In this document: piece by piece, positions 1 through 7,176 of the stretch
Layout of the letters: the number at the start of each line of letters is the position of its first letter
Position numbering within the stretch: the first letter of the stretch is position 1
Translations under genes and position numbers: made by a program
Notes under the pieces: generated by a model
Seen by the model: only the letters and a program-made list of their open reading frames with translations
Told to the model about the DNA's origin: nothing
Database searches by the model: none
Source of the DNA: CAZBDU01 sp964490725
Lineage (GTDB): Bacteria > Spirochaetota > Spirochaetia > SZUA-6 > DRHE01
Assembly (NCBI GenBank): GCA_964490725.1
Contig: CAZBDU010000095.1
Location: 1-21,409, forward strand
DNA: 21,409 bases
Direction: 5' to 3'

Positions 1-117
1 GCCCACATCGCCCGCGCCGCGCCGGCCGCCTTGACGGAACCGCCCATTTGGTCCAGAAATTGAGGCAGGAGCGTTGCGCGCACCGGCGCGCCCGCACCCG
101 TTTCAGGAGGAGCAGGC
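1..117. other. Left edge, upstream of the pentose operon
   Basis: No complete gene is visible here. One plus-strand frame is open from base 1 to a TGA at 61-63 and could be the last twenty codons of an upstream gene, but I cannot recognise it. A hairpin GCGCGC-ACCG-GCGCGC lies at 76-91, between that stop and the ribosome binding site of the kinase gene (AGGAGGAG around 106-113). A TTGACG at 31-36 could be a -35 box, but there is no convincing -10 box at the right distance. The hairpin might be an operator or leader structure; that is only a guess. Confidence 0.3.
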
Positions 118-1794
118 ATGGCTGACCAACGGTACCTCGTAGGAATGGACTTCGGCACGGACTCCGTTCGGGCCGTGGTGGTGAACGCCGCCAGCGGCAG
201 GGAGGAGGCCAACCAGGTGGCCTACTACAGGCGCTGGCGGGCGGGCAGGTACAGCGCCCCCGAGGAGAACCGCTTCCGCCAGCACCCCCTGGACTACGTC
301 GAGGCCATGGAAGAGGCGGTCACGGGGGCCCTGGGCCAGCTGGGAAAGGGCGCCGGTGGGCGGGTGGCCGGCATCGGCATCGACACTACCGGCTCCACCC
401 CCTGCGCCGTGGACCGGGAGGGAACGCCCCTGGCGCTCAGGGAAGAGTTCCAGGACAACCCCAACGCCATGTTCGTCCTCTGGAAGGACCACACCGCCGT
501 CCAGGAGGCCGGCGAGATCAACCAGCTCGCCCACTCCTGGGGGGGGACCGACTTCACCAGGTACGAGGGAGGGATCTACTCCTCGGAGTGGTTCTGGGCC
601 AAGATCCTGCACGTCCTGCGCCAGGATCGAGCGGTCCGGGAGGCGGCCTTCTCCTGGGTCGAGCATTGCGACTGGATGCCGGCTCTCCTCACCGGCACGC
701 CGGACCCGCTGGCCATGAAGCGCAGCCGCTGCGCCGCCGGGCACAAGGCCATGTGGCACGCCCAATGGGGGGGGCTGCCCTCGGAGGAGTTCCTGGGCAG
801 GCTGGACCCGCTGCTGGCGGGCATCCGGGCGCGGCTGTACGAGCAGAGCGTCACCTCGGATCAGAAGGCGGGCGGGCTCACGCCGGAGTGGGCCGGCAGG
901 CTGGGGCTGCCGGAGGGGACCCCGGTGGCCGTGGGGGCCTTCGATGCCCACATGGGCGCGGTGGGCGGGGGAGTGCGCGAGAACACCCTGGCCAAGATCA
1001 TGGGCACCTCCACCTGCGACATGACCGTGGCCGCCCCGGAGAAGCTGGCCGGCAAGGCCGTGGCGGGGATCGCCGGCCAGGTGGACGGATCGATCGTACC
1101 CGGGATGATCGGGCTGGAGGCGGGGCAGTCGAGCTTCGGGGACGTCTACGCCTGGTTCGTGGACCTCCTCTACTGGCCGCTGCAGTACGCGGAGTCGGCC
1201 CCGGAGGACCCCGCAGACCGCGAGGAGCTGAAGCACAAGATCAAGGAGCGCATGCTGGCCAACCTCACCGAAGAGGCGGAGAAGCTCTCTATCGAGCAGA
1301 CCGGCCTCCTGGCCCTGGACTGGCTGAACGGGCGCAGGACCCCGGATGCGGACCAGCGCCTGAAGGGAGCGGTGGCCGGGCTGACCCTGGGCACCACGGC
1401 GCCGAAGATCTTCCGCGCCCTGGTGGAGGCCACCGCCTTCGGAGCCCGTGCCATCAACGAGCGCTTCGCCCAGCAGGGGGTCAGGATCGACGAGGTGGTG
1501 GCCCTGGGAGGCATCTCCCAGAAGTCGCCCTTCGTCATGCAGGTCACCGCGGACGTGCTGGATATGCCCATCAAGGTGGCCGCCTCCGAGCAGAGCACCG
1601 CCCTGGGGGCGTCCATGTTCGCCGCCGTGGCGGCGGGATTGTATCCCACGGTCCGCGAGGCACAGGAGGCGCTGGGCAGCGGCTTCAGCCTCACCTATGC
1701 CCCGAATCCGCGGGCGGCGGAGCTCTACCGGAAGCTCTACCAGCGCTACCTGCGGCTGGGGCGCGGCCTGGAAGAGCTCCTGAGGGAGCTGTAG
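118..1794 (+). CDS. araB: Ribulokinase, AraB-type FGGY carbohydrate kinase
   Basis: This protein is predicted to phosphorylate L-ribulose at O5 with ATP in the cytoplasm, the second step of L-arabinose catabolism. It is 558 residues long, close to the usual AraB length of about 560. Seen in the sequence: the N-terminal phosphate-binding motif DFGTDS (11-16), the FGGY catalytic aspartate in GAFDAHMG (D276), MGTSTCDM just after it, and the C-terminal ATP-side motif GGISQKSP (from G464) followed by ASEQSTALGASMFAAVAAG, which is typical of AraB. The ATG is well placed behind AGGAGGAG. The next gene starts 4 bases after its stop and encodes AraD, which supports the ribulokinase reading over other FGGY sugars. 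No araA isomerase is in the window; it may lie upstream. D-ribulose or ribitol-type substrates cannot be excluded. Confidence 0.9.
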   Translation: MADQRYLVGMDFGTDSVRAVVVNAASGREEANQVAYYRRWRAGRYSAPEENRFRQHPLDYVEAMEEAVTGALGQLGKGAGGRVAGIGIDTTGSTPCAVDREGTPLALREEFQDNPNAMFVLWKDHTAVQEAGEINQLAHSWGGTDFTRYEGGIYSSEWFWAKILHVLRQDRAVREAAFSWVEHCDWMPALLTGTPDPLAMKRSRCAAGHKAMWHAQWGGLPSEEFLGRLDPLLAGIRARLYEQSVTSDQKAGGLTPEWAGRLGLPEGTPVAVGAFDAHMGAVGGGVRENTLAKIMGTSTCDMTVAAPEKLAGKAVAGIAGQVDGSIVPGMIGLEAGQSSFGDVYAWFVDLLYWPLQYAESAPEDPADREELKHKIKERMLANLTEEAEKLSIEQTGLLALDWLNGRRTPDADQRLKGAVAGLTLGTTAPKIFRALVEATAFGARAINERFAQQGVRIDEVVALGGISQKSPFVMQVTADVLDMPIKVAASEQSTALGASMFAAVAAGLYPTVREAQEALGSGFSLTYAPNPRAAELYRKLYQRYLRLGRGLEELLREL

Positions 1795-1798
1795 CGCC

Positions 1799-2512
1799 GT
1801 GGACAGCAAGGCCGTTTCGCTTCTTCAAGAACGGGTGTGCCAGGCCAACCTGGACCTCTACCGCAGCGGGCTGGTGGTGTCCACCTTCGGCAACGTCTCC
1901 GGCATCGACCGCGGGCAGGCAGTGGTGGCCATCAAGCCCAGCGGGGTGCCCTACGATCGGCTCACTCCGCGCAGCATGGTGCTGGTGGACCTGGAGTACC
2001 GGGTCCTGGCCGGGGACCTGGCCCCCTCCTCGGACACCAGGACGCACGTGCAGCTCTACCGCGCCTTCGCCGACATCGGCGCGGTGGTGCACACGCACTC
2101 CCGCCACGCCACCGCCTGGGCCCAGACCGAACGGCCCCTGCCCTGCTTCGGCACCACCCACGCGGACACCTTCTACGGCGAGGTGCCCTGCACCGCGGTG
2201 ATGCGGGACGAGCAGATCAGCCGGGACTACGAGGAGGAGACGGCGGTGCAGATCCTGGAGACCTTCCGCCGCTATGACTACCGCACCGTCCCGGGGGTCC
2301 TGGTGGCGCGCCACGGACCGTTCTCCTGGGGCGCCACCCCGGCGAAGGCGGTCCACAACAGCGTGATCCTGGAGTACGTTGCGGAGCTGGGCGCCATCGC
2401 CCTGGGGCTGCGGCCGGGCCTTTCCGGGATCGGACAGGCGCTGCTGGACAAGCATTTCCTGCGCAAGCACGGCAGGGACGCCTACTACGGACAGAAAGGG
2501 AAAGATCGTTGA
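1799..2512 (+). CDS. araD: L-ribulose-5-phosphate 4-epimerase (class II aldolase family)
   Basis: The enzyme is predicted to convert L-ribulose 5-phosphate to D-xylulose 5-phosphate, feeding the pentose phosphate pathway. It has 237 residues, as expected for AraD (about 230). The zinc ligands stand out: VVHTHSRHAT gives H98 and H100, and ARHGPF gives H172. SSDTRTH supplies D79, HADTF supplies D123, and the C-terminal AYYGQ supplies the tyrosine region used for epimerisation, so the site looks intact. The start is GTG, 4 bases after the araB stop, with GAGGGAG about ten bases upstream; no ATG fits the fold. Its stop overlaps the TTG start of the next gene by four bases, so translation of the three genes is probably coupled. 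A rhamnulose-1-phosphate or fuculose-1-phosphate aldolase is less likely given the AraD-like residues and the kinase next door. Confidence 0.9.
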   Translation: MDSKAVSLLQERVCQANLDLYRSGLVVSTFGNVSGIDRGQAVVAIKPSGVPYDRLTPRSMVLVDLEYRVLAGDLAPSSDTRTHVQLYRAFADIGAVVHTHSRHATAWAQTERPLPCFGTTHADTFYGEVPCTAVMRDEQISRDYEEETAVQILETFRRYDYRTVPGVLVARHGPFSWGATPAKAVHNSVILEYVAELGAIALGLRPGLSGIGQALLDKHFLRKHGRDAYYGQKGKDR

Positions 2513-3597
2513 TCTACCGGGAATACGGCCGCACGGGGAGGAAGTGTTCCGTGCTCGGCTTCGGGGGCATGCGCTTCAAGGCAATAGACGACCGCGACGC
2601 CTGCGTGCAGATGATGGTGGAGGCCGCCCGGGGCGGGGTGAACTACTTCGACACGGCTCCCGCCTACTTCGGGGTCAAGAGCGAGCAGGCCTTCGGGGCC
2701 GGCTTTGCGGAGCTGAAGCAGATGGGCCTGCCTTTTTACTGCTCCACCAAGACGAACAAGTCGGCGCCGGCGGCGATCCGGGGGGAGATCGAGCAGCAGC
2801 TGAAGCGGCTGGGCCTGTCGGCCATCGACTTCTACCATGTCTGGTGCGTGAACGACCTGGCGAACTGGGAGAAGAGGAAGCGCGACGGCATCATCGACAC
2901 CTTCCGCAGGCTCAGGGAGGAGGGGCTGATCCGGCACATCGCGGTCTCCAGCCACCTGATCGGCGACCAGATCAAGGAGCTGCTGGCGGAGGAGGTGTTC
3001 GAAGGGGTGCTGTTCGGCTACTCGGCGTACAACTTTCCCATTCGCCAGCCCGCCTTCGACACCATCACCGCCAGAGAGCTGGGCTGCGTGGTAATGAACC
3101 CCCTCGGGGGAGGGATCATCCCGCAGAACCCCGAGGTGTTCAGCTTCATAAGGTCCCGCCCGGATCAGAGCGTGGTGGAGGCGGCGCTGCACTTCCTGTT
3201 CGCCCACGAGCGCATCACCACCGCCCTGGTGGGCTTCGGCAACCTCCAGGAGGTGCGGGAGGCGCTGCAGGCGGTGGACAGCTACAGGGGAATCGACCCG
3301 CAGGTCATCGAGCGCATGAAGGACGACGTTTCGGAGGCGTTCCTGGACCTCTGCACCGGATGCCGCTACTGCGACCACTGCCCCGAGGGGCTGGCGGTGC
3401 CCAAGCTGATGGACGCCTATAACCACATGAAGCTCTACGGAAAGAAGGAGGCGGCCTTGGACCGTCTCAAGTGGCACTGGAACATCCCCCCCGAGGAGGC
3501 GGCCAGGTGCGCGGAGTGCGGCGAGTGCGAGGAGGCCTGCACCCAGCACCTGCCCATCATGGAGCGGCTGAAGGAGATCGCTTCCTGGCGGAAATGA
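2509..3597 (+). CDS. Aldo/keto reductase with C-terminal ferredoxin-like 4Fe-4S domain
   Basis: This 362-residue protein has an N-terminal aldo/keto reductase barrel (about 1-275) and a cysteine-rich tail. Of the usual tetrad, D48 (FDTAP), Y53 and K81 (STKTNK) are visible. The segment IDFYHVWCVN places W112 where classical enzymes have the catalytic His, with H110 two residues earlier. The tail has C282-x2-C285-x2-C288-x2-C291-P and C334-x2-C337-x2-C340-x3-C344, enough for two 4Fe-4S clusters. The family is annotated as 4Fe-4S aldo/keto reductases; substrates are mostly unknown. The start is TTG, overlapping the araD stop as TTGA, with AAAGGGAAAG upstream; the first internal ATG (M21) would remove the first strand of the barrel. 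Its place in the araBD operon suggests a sugar, sugar-acid or aldehyde substrate with electrons passing through the clusters. That role is inference. Confidence 0.85.
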   Translation: MIYREYGRTGRKCSVLGFGGMRFKAIDDRDACVQMMVEAARGGVNYFDTAPAYFGVKSEQAFGAGFAELKQMGLPFYCSTKTNKSAPAAIRGEIEQQLKRLGLSAIDFYHVWCVNDLANWEKRKRDGIIDTFRRLREEGLIRHIAVSSHLIGDQIKELLAEEVFEGVLFGYSAYNFPIRQPAFDTITARELGCVVMNPLGGGIIPQNPEVFSFIRSRPDQSVVEAALHFLFAHERITTALVGFGNLQEVREALQAVDSYRGIDPQVIERMKDDVSEAFLDLCTGCRYCDHCPEGLAVPKLMDAYNHMKLYGKKEAALDRLKWHWNIPPEEAARCAECGECEEACTQHLPIMERLKEIASWRK

Positions 3598-3670
3598 AGC
3601 CCAGGGTGCGGTGCGCCGGCGCCTTCCGGCGGCTCCCGGCACGCCCCGGCGGCTTTCCTCCGGCGCCGCT

Positions 3671-3699
3671 TTGCACACTCGCTTCCCGGCGCTTACAAT
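3671..3699 (+). promoter_or_regulatory. Sigma-70-type promoter of the second aldo/keto reductase gene
   Basis: TTGCAC at 3671-3676 and TACAAT at 3694-3699 are separated by 17 bases, the optimal spacing. A start near 3706 would leave a short leader containing the GAGGAGG ribosome binding site (3711-3717). The gene therefore looks able to be transcribed apart from araBD. Confidence 0.7.
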
Positions 3700-3723
3700 G
3701 AAGGGCATCAGAGGAGGCACAAC

Positions 3724-4707
3724 ATGAAGTACCGAAAGCTGGGCAGAACCGGAATGGAGGTGTCGGAGGTCAGCTTCGGCGCCTGGGCGATCGGCGGCAG
3801 CTGGGGCGAGGTGGACGACAGTCAGTCCCTGGCCGCGCTCAACAAGGCTATCGACATGGGGGTCAACTTCATCGACACCGCCGACGTGTACGGGGCGGGA
3901 CGAAGCGAGAAGCTGATCGCGAAGCTGCGCAGAGAGCGTTCCGAAACCATCCACGTGGCCACCAAGGCCGGCCGGCAGCTGACGCCCCACGTGGCGGAAA
4001 AGTACACGCCGAAAGCCATCCGCGGCTTCGTGGAGGACAGCCTGAAGCGCCTGGAGATGGACTCCCTGGACCTCCTGCAGCTTCACTGTCCGCCCAGGGA
4101 GGTCTACTACGCCCCGGAGCTATTCGGCGCTCTGGAGGACATGGTGAAGGAAGGAAAGCTCAAGAACTACGGGGTGAGCGTGGAGAAGGTGGAGGAGGCG
4201 CTGAAGGCCATCGAGTATCCCGGCGTCAAGACCGTGCAGATCATCTTCAACATGTTCCGCCACCGCCCCTCGGAGCTGTTCTTCCGGGAAGCCGGGGCAC
4301 GGGAAATCGGCGTCATCACCAGGGTGCCCCTGGCCAGCGGGATGCTGACCGGCAAGTTCCGCGGCGACAGCACCTTCGCTAAGGACGACCACCGCGGCTA
4401 CAACCGGGAGGGCCAGGCCTTCGACAGGGGTGAGACCTTCTCAGGCGTGGACTACCGGAAGGGGCTGCAGGCGGTGGAGGAGCTCAAGAAAATCCTGCCC
4501 TCCGGGGTCACCATGCCCCAGTTCGCCCTGCGCTGGATCCTGATGCACCCGGCGGTCTCCTGCGCCATCCCCGGAGCCAAGCGTCCGGAGCAGGTGGAAG
4601 ACAACTGCAGCGCCTCCGACCTGCCGCCCTTGAGCGAAGAGCTGATGAAGCGCGTGGCGGAGATCTACGACGCCTACATCCGGGAAGACGTGCACCACCG
4701 CTGGTAG
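3724..4707 (+). CDS. Aldo/keto reductase (classical, no Fe-S tail)
   Basis: This is a 327-residue cytosolic NADPH-type oxidoreductase of the aldo/keto reductase superfamily, probably of the YajO/YhdN/Gfo-like sugar-aldehyde group. The complete catalytic tetrad is visible: D51 (FIDTADVYG), Y56, K81 (VATKAG) and H121 (LLQLHCPP). The C-terminal SCAIPGAKRPEQVEDN is the usual 2'-phosphate-binding region for NADP(H). The ATG follows GAGGAGGCACAAC. It lies 126 bases after the Fe-S aldo/keto reductase gene and has its own promoter. It is only distantly similar to that neighbour and lacks the cysteine-rich tail. Position next to a pentose operon suggests it reduces or oxidises a sugar or a sugar-derived aldehyde, but the substrate cannot be read from the sequence. 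Confidence 0.88.
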   Translation: MKYRKLGRTGMEVSEVSFGAWAIGGSWGEVDDSQSLAALNKAIDMGVNFIDTADVYGAGRSEKLIAKLRRERSETIHVATKAGRQLTPHVAEKYTPKAIRGFVEDSLKRLEMDSLDLLQLHCPPREVYYAPELFGALEDMVKEGKLKNYGVSVEKVEEALKAIEYPGVKTVQIIFNMFRHRPSELFFREAGAREIGVITRVPLASGMLTGKFRGDSTFAKDDHRGYNREGQAFDRGETFSGVDYRKGLQAVEELKKILPSGVTMPQFALRWILMHPAVSCAIPGAKRPEQVEDNCSASDLPPLSEELMKRVAEIYDAYIREDVHHRW

Positions 4708-4742
4708 CGGCGCCGGGCGGCTCCCGGCCGCGGCCGCCCCCG

Positions 4743-4785
4743 GCCTTCCGCCCGAAGGCGCGCTTCGCGCGCGGGGAGGGATTTT
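4743..4785 (+). terminator. Possible terminator after the aldo/keto reductase gene
   Basis: Two adjacent hairpins can form: GCCTTC-CGCCC-GAAGGC (4743-4759) and GCGCGC-TTC-GCGCGC (4758-4772). They share two bases, so they are alternatives. A purine stretch and a short TTTT run (4782-4785) follow. The T run is short and nine bases from the stem, so this is a weak intrinsic terminator at best. It lies just before the promoter of the next gene, where a terminator would be expected. Confidence 0.35.
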
Positions 4786-4791
4786 CTGGCG

Positions 4792-4819
4792 TTGAAATAT
4801 CCCCTCCCGGGACTACAAT
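4792..4819 (+). promoter_or_regulatory. Promoter of the lipoprotein/FecR cluster
   Basis: TTGAAA at 4792-4797 and TACAAT at 4814-4819 are separated by 16 bases. The -10 box overlaps an in-frame ATG at 4818, so translation starts instead at the ATG at 4830. With a transcription start near 4826, the GGAGG at 4820-4824 would lie upstream of the message, leaving a leader of only a few bases. Confidence 0.6.
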
Positions 4820-4829
4820 GGAGGTCACC

Positions 4830-5285
4830 ATGCGAGCTTTGAAGCTGGGCGCCGTCGTGGTGACGGTTGTGGCTCTGGCCTCCTGCGCCTCCTTGCAGCG
4901 CGCCAGGGACTCGGGGAACGTGGAGCGGTTTTCCACTCTGATCAACTCCGGCCAGGCCGAGCGGCTCGCCGAGTTGAGCGTGGAGCCGTTCCTGCTGGAC
5001 CAGGAGATCGTCCTCCTGCCCCGGGACGTGGAAACCTTCTGGCGGGGCGTCGTGTCGGCGGGGTTCCGGGTGGAGGAGCCGGAGCTCGAGCGAGGCGTGG
5101 CGGCAACTCCGGACAGCTATGGAGAGTTCGCCGACACCATGGAGGTCCGCACCTTCTTCGCCAAGTACGTACGCCCCGGCACGCGCCTGCTTACGCTAAA
5201 GACCGCCGACGGGCGGCGAATGCTGCTGCTGGTTCGGCAGCGCTTCTGCGCCCGGGAGATCCGCGGCTTCAAGGGCCCATTCTGA
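4830..5285 (+). CDS. Small lipoprotein of unknown function
   Basis: This encodes a 151-residue exported lipoprotein. The N-terminus is MRALKLGAVVV, then a hydrophobic stretch ending in the lipobox L-A-S-C with the lipidated cysteine at C19. I chose the ATG at 4830, behind GGAGG with five bases spacing. The in-frame ATG at 4818 overlaps the -10 box TACAAT and would add four residues before the signal peptide. The mature part is about 130 residues with mixed helix and strand character (for example VETFWRGVVSAGF, then MEVRTFFAKYV and RLLTLKTADGRRMLLLVRQRF). This loosely suggests an NTF2-like or small alpha+beta fold, but I do not recognise a family. It is the first gene of a cluster, 13 bases before the FecR-domain gene, so the two products probably act together in the envelope. 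Confidence 0.75.
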   Translation: MRALKLGAVVVTVVALASCASLQRARDSGNVERFSTLINSGQAERLAELSVEPFLLDQEIVLLPRDVETFWRGVVSAGFRVEEPELERGVAATPDSYGEFADTMEVRTFFAKYVRPGTRLLTLKTADGRRMLLLVRQRFCAREIRGFKGPF

Positions 5286-5298
5286 GGAGGGAGGCGGC

Positions 5299-6315
5299 AT
5301 GAAAGCGGCTGCAATCGCGGGACTGGCGCTGGCTTCGATGGCACCCGCTCTGGCGGCGGCGCCGGCGGACGTGGTGTACACCGAGGGCCGGGCTTCCATC
5401 CGGTACTACGACGGCCCGGAGCAGGAGGCGTTCATCGGCGACGTGGTGAACCGGGGAGACACCGTGATCACCGGCTGGGACGGCCTGGTGGAGCTGGATC
5501 GCCAGGGCGTTTCGGTCAGGATCAGCCCGGACACGGTGTTCACCATCCAGGAGCGGGGCTCCGGCCAGGAGAAGCAGGACGTCTTCTCCCTGGCGCTGGG
5601 CTCCGTGAAGTACCGCTACGACCGGCTCACCGGCCGCGAGCCTCCGGTGCAGACAGCGGCCTGCGTGATGGGGGTGCGGGGGACGGAGTTCACCGTCTTC
5701 GCCGGCGCCGACGGCACCTCCCTGGTGGTGGTGGACCAGGGCCAGGTGGAGGTGCAGTCCGCCGGGGAGTCGGTGCAGCTCGTCTCCGAGGAAGGGGTGG
5801 AGGTCCGCCCGGGCGCCCCGCCGGGGCAGAAGTTCAAGGTGCAGCGGGACCAGATGGACTACAGCACCTGGAACCAGGGCAGGATAACGGCGCTGCTCGC
5901 GGACCCGGCGGAGGCCATGCGGCAGCTGGGCGAGCGTCTGTCCTACTACAGCAAGAACGCGGCCCAGTACGAGTCCCTCTATCAGGAGTACAACCAGCGC
6001 CTGGGCGAGGAGCGGCGCAAGGTGGTGGACATCCAGGAGAAGGAGGGCAAGGAGGCGGCGGACAAGTACCGGACGGAGGTGGTCAACCCGCTGGCCGTGG
6101 ACACCGCCAACCTGGTGTTGAACCGGAGGTACTTCGCGCTCGCCGCGCTTTCCCTGCGTCGCTTCGTGACAGGGCGGATCTACCTGCTTCTCAAGTCGCA
6201 GTACATCGTCCACCCCCAGGACACGGTCTACACGGCCTTCCTGTCACAGTACCGGCGGTTCCTGGCCGCCTTTGAAAGCGACATCGTCCCTCACCTGGTG
6301 GAGGCGGACATCTGA
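5299..6315 (+). CDS. Secreted FecR-domain protein
   Basis: This is a 338-residue exported protein. A signal peptide (about 1-21, cleavage near ALA-A) lacks a lipobox cysteine, so it should be periplasmic or surface associated. Residues about 24-180 carry a FecR-type beta-rich domain: DVVNRGDTVITGWDGLVEL, VRISPDTVFTIQE, then CVMGVRGTEFTVFA and VVVDQGQVEVQSAGESVQL, the usual repeated strands. The C-terminal half (about 185-338) is mainly helical and charged (YNQRLGEERRKVVDIQEKEG), with no membrane segment that I see. Unlike the E. coli FecR anti-sigma factor, there is no N-terminal cytoplasmic domain, no sigma factor and no TonB receptor nearby. It therefore belongs to the stand-alone FecR-domain proteins, often of unknown role. 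The start has AGGAGGGAGG just upstream. It lies between small lipoprotein genes, with gaps of 13 and 10 bases. Confidence 0.85.
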   Translation: MKAAAIAGLALASMAPALAAAPADVVYTEGRASIRYYDGPEQEAFIGDVVNRGDTVITGWDGLVELDRQGVSVRISPDTVFTIQERGSGQEKQDVFSLALGSVKYRYDRLTGREPPVQTAACVMGVRGTEFTVFAGADGTSLVVVDQGQVEVQSAGESVQLVSEEGVEVRPGAPPGQKFKVQRDQMDYSTWNQGRITALLADPAEAMRQLGERLSYYSKNAAQYESLYQEYNQRLGEERRKVVDIQEKEGKEAADKYRTEVVNPLAVDTANLVLNRRYFALAALSLRRFVTGRIYLLLKSQYIVHPQDTVYTAFLSQYRRFLAAFESDIVPHLVEADI

Positions 6316-6325
6316 AGGAGGCATC

Positions 6326-6739
6326 ATGAAGAGCAGAACCTGGATCAAGGCGCTCGCGGCGCCGTTGGTGATCGCCGCGATCGCGGCCGGCTGCACGCTT
6401 CTGAGCGTGTCGATCACGGATCGCCTGGCGCTGTTCGCCGATGACCTGAGCTCGGCGGACCGGAGCACCGTCTACACCAACTTCCACCCCACCCTCACTA
6501 CGGACTACGATGCCGCGAAGGCCGCTTCCTACTGGGATGCTCTCTTCCCGACGGGCACCTACACCATCTACAGCATCAACGCCGCCGATCCGGCAGCCGT
6601 GACCGCGGTGATGGACGGTCCGGCGGCCTTCGGGACCGGCCTGAACGCCGTCTTCAAGATGGCCAAGAGCGGGGAGGACTGGATGATCGAGGAGATCACC
6701 TCGATCGACACCTATCCGTCCAGTCCCGTGGTGCAGTGA
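6326..6739 (+). CDS. Small lipoprotein, tandem paralogue A
   Basis: This encodes a 137-residue lipoprotein. The start is the ATG at 6326 behind AAGGAGG, ten bases after the FecR-gene stop; a longer reading beginning at 6272 lies inside that gene and is rejected. The signal peptide is MKSRTWIKAL, then a hydrophobic stretch ending in A-A-G-C with lipidated C23. The mature part begins with DRLALFADDLSSADRSTVYTNF and ends in a strand-rich stretch (VFKMAKSGEDWMIEEIT), a pattern seen in NTF2-like folds; that fold is a guess. It shares with the next protein the order R(L/V)AxFxxDL, VYxNF, TTDY, a tryptophan and FP, so the pair are diverged tandem duplicates. Its stop overlaps the GTG start of paralogue B as GTGA. 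Confidence 0.75.
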   Translation: MKSRTWIKALAAPLVIAAIAAGCTLLSVSITDRLALFADDLSSADRSTVYTNFHPTLTTDYDAAKAASYWDALFPTGTYTIYSINAADPAAVTAVMDGPAAFGTGLNAVFKMAKSGEDWMIEEITSIDTYPSSPVVQ

Positions 6740-7146
6740 GGCGCCTCACGCCCCTCCGCCTCCTGGCCGCGGCGGCGCTGCTGGCGGCGCTCCTGCTGCC
6801 GGCCGGCTGCAGCCTGTTCGGCACCACGGCGGCCGAACGGGTGGCCCGCTTCGAGAAGGACCTGAACGACAGCCCCGAGTTCGTCTACCAGAACTTCCTG
6901 GAGTCCGCCACCACCGACTACACGGCCATCCAGGACCGCTACTCCACCTGGGACGAGTGGTTCCCCCCGGCGTCCACCGCCTACACCGTGGAGATCACCA
7001 CGATCACGCAGACCGCCGCCACCGGCACCATCAGCGGCGGGAGCTTCACGGATCCTCTGCCGATAGAGCTCGGCCTGGTGCAGGCCGACCCCCTCACCTG
7101 GTACCTGGAATCCCTCACCCTGGACGGCGCGACACTGGTGGACTGA
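6736..7146 (+). CDS. Small lipoprotein, tandem paralogue B
   Basis: This encodes a 136-residue lipoprotein. The GTG start overlaps the stop of paralogue A by four bases. The signal peptide is MRRLTPLRLL plus a long Ala/Leu stretch ending in the lipobox P-A-G-C, with C25 lipidated. The mature part starts RVARFEKDLNDSPEFVYQNF and continues TTDYTAIQDRYSTWDEWFP, matching paralogue A position by position in these blocks. Its C-terminal half (ITQTAATGTISGGSFTDPLPIELGL) is more diverged, though it keeps the alternating strand pattern. It is the last gene of the envelope cluster and faces the diguanylate cyclase gene tail to tail. The function is unknown. Export and membrane anchoring are well supported by the signal sequence. 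Confidence 0.75.
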   Translation: MRRLTPLRLLAAAALLAALLLPAGCSLFGTTAAERVARFEKDLNDSPEFVYQNFLESATTDYTAIQDRYSTWDEWFPPASTAYTVEITTITQTAATGTISGGSFTDPLPIELGLVQADPLTWYLESLTLDGATLVD

Positions 7147-7157
7147 ACGTCTCCGGC

Positions 7158-7175
7158 CGGCGCGCCTGGGCGCCG
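7158..7175. terminator. Possible bidirectional hairpin between convergent genes
   Basis: CGGCGC-GCCTGG-GCGCCG can form a 6-base-pair stem between the stop of the last lipoprotein gene (7146) and the stop of the convergent GGDEF gene (7177). There is no T run on either strand, so an intrinsic terminator is not proven. Confidence 0.25.
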
Positions 7176-7176
7176 C

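Noticed and set aside
103..1809. 568-codon minus-strand open frame opposite the ribulokinase gene
   Set aside because: It is rich in Gly, Arg, His and Pro, has no recognisable domain, and mirrors a clear AraB gene. Long antisense frames are expected in high-G+C DNA.
588..2201. 537-codon plus-strand open frame across araB and araD
   Set aside because: It is a low-complexity Gly/Arg/Pro/Ala translation in a shifted frame of two well-identified genes.
2485..4086. 533-codon minus-strand open frame opposite the aldo/keto reductases
   Set aside because: No motif and a shadow-like composition; both sense-strand genes have intact catalytic residues.
6272..6325. Earlier start for lipoprotein paralogue A
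   Set aside because: It lies within the FecR gene and would put 18 charged residues before the signal peptide.
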